Below are positions 7,387 through 14,265 of a stretch of DNA of 19,189 nucleotides, in pieces. Source of the stretch: a bacterium (GTDB taxonomy: Bacteria > Patescibacteria > Gracilibacteria > 1-14-2-50-48-13); NCBI GenBank assembly GCA_030430105.1, contig JAUIFW010000005.1, positions 1 to 19,189 on the forward strand, in the 5' to 3' direction. Position numbers and translations under genes: made by a program. The notes under the pieces are model-generated. The model was not told where the DNA came from, did not search any database, and worked only from the letters and a program-made list of their open reading frames with translations. Position 1 is the stretch's first letter. Each line of letters starts with the position of its first letter.

Positions 7387-7401
7387 CGATGCTTCGCATC
7401 G
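7387..7401. repeat. Short hairpin CGATGC-TTC-GCATCG in the leuS/adaptor gap
   Basis: A perfect 6-bp stem with a 3-base loop lies in the 246-bp gap between divergent leuS and the adaptor gene. It has no T-run on either side. It is a third small hairpin in this style, but its sequence is not shared with the others. Confidence 0.5.
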
Positions 7402-7458
7402 AAAGAGTAAAGAGCAAACACGAAAGCTACATATTAGTCAATAAGCATCATCAATAAA

Positions 7459-7519
7459 GAATTTAGTATTTAGTCTTTAATCTTTAAAAATGTAACAATT
7501 TCGGCCGCAAAAGCGGCCG
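7459..7519 (-). repeat. GC hairpin followed by four TAAANNN heptamers
   Basis: CGGCCGC (7502-7508), an AAAA loop and GCGGCCG (7513-7519) form a perfect 7-bp hairpin. Read on the minus strand it is followed, after a 15-base spacer, by four in-phase heptamers of the form TAAANNN (7486-7480, 7479-7473, 7472-7466, 7465-7459). The layout of GC hairpin then TAAANNN repeats matches 3490-3540. The stem also covers where the -35 box of the adaptor promoter would sit. Confidence 0.55.
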
Positions 7520-7524
7520 CCCTG

Positions 7525-7533
7525 TGGTATAAT
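7525..7533 (+). promoter_or_regulatory. Extended -10 promoter of the MacAB-like operon (TGGTATAAT)
   Basis: A perfect TATAAT at 7528-7533 has TG one base upstream. No recognisable -35 exists: the expected position (about 7505-7510) is inside a GC hairpin. Transcription would start near 7540, about 20-30 bases before the gene. Confidence 0.65.
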
Positions 7534-7558
7534 ACGTAGATGGCATAACTGAAACCTA

Positions 7559-9820
7559 ATGCGCACATTCATGCATCAAAACGAACATCAAAACGAAAAA
7601 CAACACAGGTTCCAAACCTGGTTCCACAAAAACCGCAAGTTCCTATTGTTAACTGGTATAGGGCTAGTTGTACTCAGTATAGTTGCAATTGCTTGCAGCC
7701 CGAGAAGCAATATGGAGTACATCACTGAGAAACCGGAAGTGCGGGCAGTGGAGCGCTACGTATCCGTCGTGGGTTCAGTAGAAGCAGGCCGTGAAGTGAA
7801 CCTTGCTTTTAAGCAGTCAGGTACCATAGAGGAAATCTATGTGGAGGAGGGGCAGCAAGTTGGCTCTGGAACACTGCTCATGGAGCTGGATTTGGATATT
7901 TGGGAGTTGGACGTGGCGTCCAAGGAGGCAGCCCTTCGTATCGAAAAGGCCAACCTCGAGAAGTTGCTCAGTGGGCTTACAGAGGAACAAAGGAAGACCC
8001 TGGATACAACGCTGCAAAATGCTCAAAAGGCATTGGTAGCGACGCAGGAAACCAAGGTAGCAACAGAGGATTCACTTGAGGAGCAGGTAGTGGCTGCAGA
8101 AAAAAACGTAGCGCAGACACTGCAGGTACTACAGCAACGAGAGACAGTGCAAAACCAGGCGAATGATGCTGATGTTGCGCGAGCACAGGCGGCGCTTCAG
8201 GGAGCATTAGATAACTTTGAGGATACTTTAGCAGCAGGTCGCGAACAGATTTCCAGCGGGATGCAGGCGGTGAGACAGGCGGAGACTGCACTTTCAAATG
8301 CGCAAAAAGAACTCGCTGCCAATATCCCCATCCAGGACAAAAACCTTCAGGATGCACAGGAAAATACCTTCTATGATGCGGTCGACTATCTCACAGATGT
8401 GGAGGACACGCTTCGTGAAATCAACGAAATTATCACGGTAGAAGAGTACAACAAGGATGCCAACGAGGACTATCGGCATCAGCTCGGAGCTCGGAAGCTA
8501 AACAGTTACAACAATACGATCACGCAGTACAACCAGCTGAAGAATGCTGTAGGGAAGCAAGAGGGGCTCTTTCAGATCACTGCGGGGGTACTCGCCTACG
8601 ATGAAATTGTGAGCAGAATGGACACGCTTCGCGAGCTCCTGAACAAGTCATACGACACACTTACGCAGACCAAGACGATGCTAAACAATACGATTACAAG
8701 TATTGACCTCACTACCGCAGAGCTTGATGCGTTCAAGGATGCAATCGATGCACAGCGAGCTACGGTAACAAGCAGTCTCTCTGGGCTAGCCTCTCTAAAG
8801 CAAAAAGTGGAAAATCTAGAGCTACAAAAAACTTCTGCAAACACTACGCTTGATAATGCGGTAGCATCTGCAGAGGCGGCTTTAGCAAAGGCAGAAAATG
8901 ATCTTCGACTGATCAATGTGCAAGCAGAGGCGGCAAATGCTGCAGCTAGGTCCAACCTTGATCAAGCGAAGGAGCAGCTGCGAAGTGCAGAGGCAGCCGC
9001 GGGCCTTCGGGATGTGGAAGTATTGCAGTTGGAACAAGCCTATGAGGATGCTCTGCAGGCTCTCGATACCATACGGGCACAAGCGGAGGAACAAGAGCGG
9101 GCGTTGATCCAGTCTGTAACAGATCGCGAGGCGCAGGTACAAAGTGCTCTGCAAGCGAAGCAAGAAAATACCGCAGCTCCGAGAAAAGAGGATATCGAGA
9201 TACAGGAGGCTCGTGTAGAGCAGGCTACCGCAGCACTCAAGCTAGCGCAGGAGCAACTAGAGGGGGCACAAATCACAGCGCCTTTTGATGGAGTAGTTGC
9301 AAGCATCCTTCCTCAGTTGGGAGAACAAGTACAAGCAGGGAGTCTGCAGATTCGGCTTATCAACAATGATGTGGATACGCTTATTACGAATATTGCAGAA
9401 ACAGAGATAGCCGATGTTGCCGCAAAGCAAAAGGCGAGGTTTGACTTCGATGCCTTCACAGAGGAGGAAGTGTACGAGGGGACGGTAAGTTTTGTGTCGC
9501 CAGACAAGACGGATCTCGACGGTGTTATTTACTTTGAGACACAGGTCTACTTCGATAGAAACCAGTATAGCGATCGCACCGTGAGGCCCGGCTACAGCGC
9601 GACCGTAGAGATTATTACCGAATCCATAGAAGCGCTATCCGTTCCCAATCAAACCATTCGAGAGCGTGAGGATGAGAGTACTTATGTACGAGTCTTGGTG
9701 CGAGGGAAAGAGCAGGAGCGAGACGTAGAAGTCGGTCTACAGGGGGAGGAGTATACAGAAATCCTCTCAGGCCTTGTTGGAGATGAGGATGTAATCCTAA
9801 CCGCTCGAGAACGTGAGTAA
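7559..9820 (+). CDS. MacA/HlyD-like efflux adaptor with an unusually long coiled coil
   Basis: This is probably the extracytoplasmic adaptor of the ABC transporter encoded by the next three genes. Residues 28-45 form one hydrophobic segment ending in AIAC (Cys46). This could be a membrane anchor or a relaxed lipobox. The first half of the biotinyl-lipoyl-like domain is at about 75-110 (VEAGREVNLAFKQSGTIEEI) and the second half at 571-595 (QITAPFDGVVASILPQLGEQ). A beta-barrel and a membrane-proximal part follow. Between the halves lie about 450 residues rich in Ala, Gln, Glu and Leu, read as coiled coil, against a far shorter hairpin in MacA proteins of about 370 residues. The start may be 7559 or 7571 (MHQNEHQNE); neither has a Shine-Dalgarno site. 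The end overlaps the ATPase gene by 8 bp. The substrate is unknown. Confidence 0.85.
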   Translation: MRTFMHQNEHQNEKQHRFQTWFHKNRKFLLLTGIGLVVLSIVAIACSPRSNMEYITEKPEVRAVERYVSVVGSVEAGREVNLAFKQSGTIEEIYVEEGQQVGSGTLLMELDLDIWELDVASKEAALRIEKANLEKLLSGLTEEQRKTLDTTLQNAQKALVATQETKVATEDSLEEQVVAAEKNVAQTLQVLQQRETVQNQANDADVARAQAALQGALDNFEDTLAAGREQISSGMQAVRQAETALSNAQKELAANIPIQDKNLQDAQENTFYDAVDYLTDVEDTLREINEIITVEEYNKDANEDYRHQLGARKLNSYNNTITQYNQLKNAVGKQEGLFQITAGVLAYDEIVSRMDTLRELLNKSYDTLTQTKTMLNNTITSIDLTTAELDAFKDAIDAQRATVTSSLSGLASLKQKVENLELQKTSANTTLDNAVASAEAALAKAENDLRLINVQAEAANAAARSNLDQAKEQLRSAEAAAGLRDVEVLQLEQAYEDALQALDTIRAQAEEQERALIQSVTDREAQVQSALQAKQENTAAPRKEDIEIQEARVEQATAALKLAQEQLEGAQITAPFDGVVASILPQLGEQVQAGSLQIRLINNDVDTLITNIAETEIADVAAKQKARFDFDAFTEEEVYEGTVSFVSPDKTDLDGVIYFETQVYFDRNQYSDRTVRPGYSATVEIITESIEALSVPNQTIREREDESTYVRVLVRGKEQERDVEVGLQGEEYTEILSGLVGDEDVILTARERE

Positions 9821-10490
9821 ACCAATCATTCACATGGAGAAGATCTGCAAACAGTACCAAACGGGTACGGTGGTGACTCCCGTGCTCAAGGGTATCGATC
9901 TTACCATCAATGAGGGTGAGTTTGTGGCCATTATGGGGCCTTCAGGAAGTGGAAAATCCACCCTGATGAACATTATTGGGTTTCTGGACAGACCGACAAA
10001 GGGTGAGTATCAGCTTAATGGTTATACCATGGGTAAGCTGGAAGATTCGGACCTCGCGCTTATCAGAAATGAGGAAATCGGCTTTGTCTTCCAGCAGTTC
10101 AATCTCCTTCCTCGCATGAGTGCAAAGGAAAATGTAGAGCTACCGCTGATCTATGGAAAAACCGTAGAAGAATCAGAACGTGAGAGAAGGTCCCTGGAGG
10201 CACTAGATAAGGTAGGTCTCTCCCATCGAGTAAATAATAGACCCAATGCGCTCTCCGGTGGAGAACAGCAACGAGTCTCTATAGCGAGAGCGATTATCAA
10301 TAATCCAGCAATTATTCTAGCGGACGAGCCAACAGGGGCTTTGGATACAAAGACCTCAGAGGATGTGATGGCAATATTTCAGGATCTCAATAAGGAGGGG
10401 CGCACCATCGTCATGATTACCCATGAGCCTGATATCGCAGAACATGCACATAGAACCATCCATCTCTTAGATGGAAAAATAACCTCATAA
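9813..10490 (+). CDS. MacB/LolD-type ABC transporter ATPase
   Basis: This powers the MacAB-like transporter from the cytoplasmic side. It is a complete 225-residue ABC ATPase: Walker [10 protein letters not shown] at 42-50, Q-loop at 94-95 ([12 protein letters not shown]), signature LSGGEQQR at 147-154, Walker B with the catalytic Glu in LADEPT at 169-174, and H-loop His204. The [12 protein letters not shown] wording is typical of the MacB, LolD and FtsE group that works with FtsX-type permeases. I chose the GTG at 9813 because the first beta-strand ([12 protein letters not shown]) needs residues before the ATG at 9834. The GTG overlaps the adaptor stop by 8 bp, so translation is probably coupled. 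The ATPase is separate from the permease, unlike fused MacB of E. coli. Confidence 0.93.
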   Translation: MSKPIIHMEKICKQYQTGTVVTPVLKGIDLTINEGEFVAIMGPSGSGKSTLMNIIGFLDRPTKGEYQLNGYTMGKLEDSDLALIRNEEIGFVFQQFNLLPRMSAKENVELPLIYGKTVEESERERRSLEALDKVGLSHRVNNRPNALSGGEQQRVSIARAIINNPAIILADEPTGALDTKTSEDVMAIFQDLNKEGRTIVMITHEPDIAEHAHRTIHLLDGKITS

Positions 10491-10497
10491 CCACTCC

Positions 10498-11730
10498 ATG
10501 ACCTCAAAAGATATCACCAAGGAGGCATGGCAAGCGCTACGCGCAAGCCCACTACGTTCCCTGCTTACCATGCTGGGAATCGTTATTGGTATTGCGGCGA
10601 TTATCATCCTCCTAACCCTTGGGCGAGGAGCAGAGCGAGTTATTACGGAAGAGCTCGAGAGTTTTGGCTCGGATCTCGTCTTCGTACTAGCAGGGGGAGA
10701 AGGAACCAATATTGCAAGTAGTGCATCGCTTAGAATTCTCACCAATGACGATATAGAGGCGATGAAGAAGCCTGGAGCGCTACCTTCTGCAGAATCTGTT
10801 GCGGCATTGACTAGAGTGGCAAGATCTCAGGTGCAAGGAATAGACAGGGAGATCTCCGTGAGTGCTTGGGGAGTGGATCGAGAGTATTTTGAGCTCCAAA
10901 ATATTGAACTTGAAGAGGGGCGGTACTGGACAGAGGATGAACAGCGGGCTAGGAAAAAAGTAGCAGTACTTGGGGGTACTGTTGATGAAGATCTCTTTGG
11001 AGAAGTGCGAGGGCCCTTGGTTGGGGAGCGCATCAAGCTTGGCAACGATACCTATCGAATTATTGGTGTGATTAAAGAGCAGGAGGGCCTGCTCAGCTCC
11101 TTTGGAAATGAGAACAATGAGTATGTTTCCGTGCCTCTCGAGGTGGCGCAGCAGTCGTTGGTGGGAACACCTGACTATGTCTGGGGCGTGACCATCAAAT
11201 CTAGAGGCCCAGAGTTCACAGAAAGCCTAGAGGAAGAGGTAACAGCCTTGCTACGGGATCGTCACAGACTGAGAGGAAAGGATAAAAATGACTTTACCTT
11301 TCTCTCGCAGGATCAGTTTCTCGATATATTTGCGACCGTATCCTCTATCTTCACGCTCTTCCTCGCGGCGATTGGTGGTATATCCCTACTTGTAGGCGGC
11401 ATAGGCATCATGAATATCATGCTCGTAACAGTGACCGAGCGATTTCGAGAAATCGGTATTCGCAAAGCTCTTGGGGCAAGACAACGGGATATCCTCGGAC
11501 AGTTTCTCGCAGAGGCTCTTCTGATCACGACTGCAGGAGGTATCGTCGGTGTGGCGATGGGGTTAGGAGTTGCCTATCTGGTTGCCAGTCTCGCTAGCAT
11601 AAGCTTCGCACCTAGTCTCTTTGTCGTACTCTATGCAGTGATTGGGAGCTCCATATTTGGCCTCCTCTTCGGCCTATGGCCAGCGACAAAAGCAGCAAAA
11701 CTCGATCCTATAAAAGCAATACGTCACTAA
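10498..11730 (+). CDS. FtsX/MacB-type ABC permease, first of a tandem pair
   Basis: This is a membrane subunit of the adaptor-linked transporter. At 410 residues it has the standard layout. TM1 is at about 21-40 (SLLTMLGIVIGIAAIIILL). A large extracytoplasmic MacB core domain spans about 45-275. Three TMs follow in the C-terminal FtsX domain, with SLLVGGIGIMNIMLVTVTER then IGIRKALGARQRDIL. The C-terminus WPATKAAKLDPIKAIRH is a family signature. It starts 7 bp after the ATPase stop and ends 1 bp before its paralogue. MacB-type transporters usually act as mechanotransmission machines that do not carry substrate through the membrane. In this family the role is often export of peptides, lipoproteins or antibiotics. 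The substrate here is unknown. Confidence 0.93.
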   Translation: MTSKDITKEAWQALRASPLRSLLTMLGIVIGIAAIIILLTLGRGAERVITEELESFGSDLVFVLAGGEGTNIASSASLRILTNDDIEAMKKPGALPSAESVAALTRVARSQVQGIDREISVSAWGVDREYFELQNIELEEGRYWTEDEQRARKKVAVLGGTVDEDLFGEVRGPLVGERIKLGNDTYRIIGVIKEQEGLLSSFGNENNEYVSVPLEVAQQSLVGTPDYVWGVTIKSRGPEFTESLEEEVTALLRDRHRLRGKDKNDFTFLSQDQFLDIFATVSSIFTLFLAAIGGISLLVGGIGIMNIMLVTVTERFREIGIRKALGARQRDILGQFLAEALLITTAGGIVGVAMGLGVAYLVASLASISFAPSLFVVLYAVIGSSIFGLLFGLWPATKAAKLDPIKAIRH

Positions 11731-11731
11731 T

Positions 11732-12985
11732 ATGCAAAAGCTCTTCTCAGACATCTTGCAGGCACTCAGAAGTGTACGGGCCCATGGGGTACGCTCTGTT
11801 TTGACGGTGACTGGGATTATCATTGGGGTGGCAGCTGTAGTACTTCTCAATAGTGTTGGAAAGGGGGCTCAGCAGCTTCTGCTCGACGAAGTGGAGTCAC
11901 TGGGATCGAATATTGTCTTCATTATCGCTGGAGGTGATGGTGGAGAGCGGAGAGGACCTCCTGCCGCAGTGCGAGGTATCGTAACCAAAACACTCAAGCA
12001 ACGAAATGTAGATGAGATCATCAAGCGAGCCGATGAGTTTGGGATCGGAGAGGTATCCTCATTCACAGGACCAGAACCGTTTACGTTTACGGATAAGGAT
12101 GACGAAGAGGTGATTATCAATGTGCGGGGTAGAGGTGAAAATTACTTTGGCATGCGGAGTCTGGAGTTTGTGGCGGGAGGTCCTTGGTCAGAGCGTGATG
12201 AGGAGGGGAATAAAAAGGTAGCAGTCATAGGTGGAGGGGTGAAGGATAAGCTCTTTGGTGAAGAAGAGGCTCTTGGTGAGAGAATCTCCATCAAAGGTGA
12301 AAACTACAGAATAGTAGGTGTATTGGAAAACAAAGAGGCCGGAATAACCAGTGTAATCGGGCAGGATGATAATGAAAATATTATGATCCCTGTAGAGGTT
12401 ATGCAGCGACAGGTGCAGGGTGTGGATTACTTGTTTGGCATTATGTTTGAAGTTCTGGATCCAGATCTAACGGAATTTGCCATTGCGAGAGTAGAGGAGT
12501 TACTACGAGACCTGCACAATCTTCGAGATGATGAGGAAAATGACTTCTCCATCAGGGCGCAGCAGGACGCGATTGGGATACTCACGGTGGTCACGGATGT
12601 GTTTACGGTCTTTCTCGCAGCTATCGCCTCCATCTCTCTTCTAGTTGGAGGAATTGGCATCATGAACATCATGTTAGTTACCGTCACAGAGCGTACCTTT
12701 GAGATAGGATTGAGAAAAGCACTAGGGGCCAGGAACAAAGATATTCTCTCTCAGTTCTTGGTGGAGGCAGTAATCCTAACTGCCATCGGAGGAGTTGTTG
12801 GCGTCGCCATAGGGGTAGGAGGCGCGTATATGATAAGCGTGCTAGGAGGACTTCCCTTTATTATAGACATACCAAACATCGCACTTGCTATAGCAGTAGC
12901 AAGTAGCTTTGGCCTAGTATTTGGAATCTACCCAGCCCGGCGAGCCTCTCTGCTCGCACCTGTGGAGGCGCTGAGGTACGAGTAG
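11732..12985 (+). CDS. FtsX/MacB-type ABC permease, second of a tandem pair
   Basis: This is a paralogue of the preceding permease, 417 residues with the same order. TM1 is at about 22-42 (SVLTVTGIIIGVAAVVLL), followed by a MacB core with a glycine-rich stretch (AGGDGGERRGPPA), then three C-terminal TMs. The block SLLVGGIGIMNIMLVTVTER is identical in both permeases, and IGLRKALGARNKDIL and YPARRASLLAPVEALRYE match their counterparts. The extracytoplasmic parts differ far more, as expected if each half makes its own contacts. With only one ATPase gene, the likely assembly is two ATPases plus a permease heterodimer. It ends exactly where the convergent gene's stop codon begins, with zero bases between and no terminator. 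Confidence 0.92.
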   Translation: MQKLFSDILQALRSVRAHGVRSVLTVTGIIIGVAAVVLLNSVGKGAQQLLLDEVESLGSNIVFIIAGGDGGERRGPPAAVRGIVTKTLKQRNVDEIIKRADEFGIGEVSSFTGPEPFTFTDKDDEEVIINVRGRGENYFGMRSLEFVAGGPWSERDEEGNKKVAVIGGGVKDKLFGEEEALGERISIKGENYRIVGVLENKEAGITSVIGQDDNENIMIPVEVMQRQVQGVDYLFGIMFEVLDPDLTEFAIARVEELLRDLHNLRDDEENDFSIRAQQDAIGILTVVTDVFTVFLAAIASISLLVGGIGIMNIMLVTVTERTFEIGLRKALGARNKDILSQFLVEAVILTAIGGVVGVAIGVGGAYMISVLGGLPFIIDIPNIALAIAVASSFGLVFGIYPARRASLLAPVEALRYE

Positions 12986-13528
12986 TTACTCTCGCAAGGG
13001 GTTGATAGAAAAGGTTTGGAGCACATAGAGGTTCCCCTCAGGAATATTAAGGTTCACCCAAAACTGTGGCGTTTGTTCAAGTAAGATGCGTACGCTAGGT
13101 GTAAAGGTATCTCGAACCTGAAATTCGCCTTCTGCCCGTAAAATCTGTCTGGAGAGCACCGTACCATCTTCGCTGCGAAGCTCGAGGGTTACGGGTTGCT
13201 CTGACGTGCTAGTAATAGAACCTTCGTAGATAAATCCGCTAGGAAGGGCCGATGCCTCTAGCTCTATTGGTCCATGCTCCATAGTCACTGGATTGATGGC
13301 TGTGAGCAGTAGTTCGTTGTCGCTTTGAACGAGTGAGCCTGCCTCTGGATTTACCACTGTCCAGGACGCAGTGCCCTCCTCAGTAAACGAAGTAAAGTGT
13401 ATCGTTTGCTCATCCGGGCTGATTACATTGGAAAACAGGGAGCCAGGCGCAGGTGCCAATACCAAGAGAGCTACGAGAATCAAGATTCCGAGTGAAATCC
13501 CTGCAAGTTGTATCCGTGTTGATCTCAT
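12986..13528 (-). CDS. Single-span membrane-anchored or exported protein, unknown
   Basis: I do not recognise a family. The 180 residues begin with MRSTR, then one hydrophobic helix at about 8-28, so it is a signal anchor or an uncleaved signal peptide with the rest outside. The remainder has no Cys and alternates short strands rich in Thr, Ser, Glu and Val (GPIELEASALPSGFIYEGSI, QPVTLELRSEDGTVLSRQIL). This resembles a beta-sandwich or carbohydrate-binding jelly roll. Its ATG overlaps the cytidylate kinase stop as ATGA (13525-13528), so it is translated from the cmk message. It meets the permease operon tail to tail with no gap. The cmk link is likely operonic convenience, and a role in envelope glycan binding is only a guess. 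Confidence 0.75.
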   Translation of the reverse strand: MRSTRIQLAGISLGILILVALLVLAPAPGSLFSNVISPDEQTIHFTSFTEEGTASWTVVNPEAGSLVQSDNELLLTAINPVTMEHGPIELEASALPSGFIYEGSITSTSEQPVTLELRSEDGTVLSRQILRAEGEFQVRDTFTPSVRILLEQTPQFWVNLNIPEGNLYVLQTFSINPLRE

Positions 13529-14181
13529 GCTAGCTCGTGGTAAAGGGTTACGATTTCTTCCGCTATATCCTCCGCAGGTCTGTCCGTAGTGTCAATCACT
13601 CTCACGCCTTTTGCCTTGCGTAGAGAAAATTCTCCCTTGTTCATATCTATGTTATCCCGCTCCTTCACTGCACGAAGTACCTCCTCAAAGCTAGGAGAAA
13701 AGCCACGTTCCTCAAGCTGAATCCTGCGTCTCTCAGCGCGCACTTCCGATGGTGCATCAAGGTAAATACGAAGTGGCGCATCAGGCAAGATATTGGTGGT
13801 AGCATCTCGTCCATCCACAATCACAGGGTGCTTCTGAGCAAATTCATGAACTTTTTCGTTCACCCAGCGTCTTACCTCCGGAACCCTCGACACTTCAGAA
13901 GCCAGTGCGCCAGCCTCTGAAGTCCCGAGTCGATCCGTAATATTTTCCTGGCTAAAGAAATACTTAGGACCATCTAGTGAGTGCTCCATACGGAGCTGTA
14001 CATCTTGGAGTATAGTAGGAATAAGTGACTCCTCATGGCCATAATGGGTGTCATAGACATGGCCAAAGGCACGATAGAGCCCTCCTGAGTTGATATGGAG
14101 GATGCCAAGTGCTTTGGAAACAAGCCCGCACACCGTATCCTTACCAACACCAGCGGGTCCATCCACTGCAATAGACTTCAT
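13525..14181 (-). CDS. cmk: Cytidylate kinase
   Basis: This phosphorylates CMP and dCMP to the diphosphates with ATP, in the cytoplasm. It is 218 residues, normal for the bacterial family. The P-loop is GPAGVGKDT at 8-16. INSGGLYRAFG takes the place of the usual DTGAMYRA. VDGRDATTNILPDAPLRIYLDAP matches the EGRDIGTVVFPDA block, and ERDNIDMNKGEFSLRKAKGVRVIDTT matches the RDxxD…PLxxAxDAxxIDT block. The frame runs open to 14253, but the 24 extra residues cross the divergent promoter and are not family-like, so I chose the ATG at 14181. No Shine-Dalgarno sequence is seen. The fairly divergent NMP-binding segment leaves a small chance of a related NMP kinase. Confidence 0.88.
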   Translation of the reverse strand: MKSIAVDGPAGVGKDTVCGLVSKALGILHINSGGLYRAFGHVYDTHYGHEESLIPTILQDVQLRMEHSLDGPKYFFSQENITDRLGTSEAGALASEVSRVPEVRRWVNEKVHEFAQKHPVIVDGRDATTNILPDAPLRIYLDAPSEVRAERRRIQLEERGFSPSFEEVLRAVKERDNIDMNKGEFSLRKAKGVRVIDTTDRPAEDIAEEIVTLYHELA

Positions 14182-14230
14182 AACATAGACTAATAGGTAC
14201 GACTTCACCCTACCCGAAACAGCAAAACTT

Positions 14231-14239
14231 TGGTATAAT
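14231..14239 (+). promoter_or_regulatory. Extended -10 promoter of the GGDEF gene (TGGTATAAT)
   Basis: A perfect TATAAT at 14234-14239 has TG one base upstream, the same nine bases as the promoter at 7525-7533. The expected -35 (about 14211-14216) is not consensus. Transcription would begin near 14246, leaving a leader of about 20 A-rich bases with no Shine-Dalgarno site. Confidence 0.65.
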
Positions 14240-14265
14240 AAGAAGATAGACAAAAACTAAAATAC

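Noticed and set aside
7313..7400. T-box or other riboswitch upstream of leuS
   Set aside because: The inferred leader is only about 20 bases and there is no space or T-box-like sequence; hairpins in the gap are simple inverted repeats.
7313..7417. 35-codon N-terminal extension of leuS with a hydrophobic stretch
   Set aside because: Leucyl-tRNA synthetase is cytosolic and starts near MQDFQAIEEKW; the likely promoter falls inside the extension.
14182..14253. 24-codon N-terminal extension of cytidylate kinase
   Set aside because: The P-loop should lie near the N-terminus, and the extension crosses the divergent promoter at 14231-14239.
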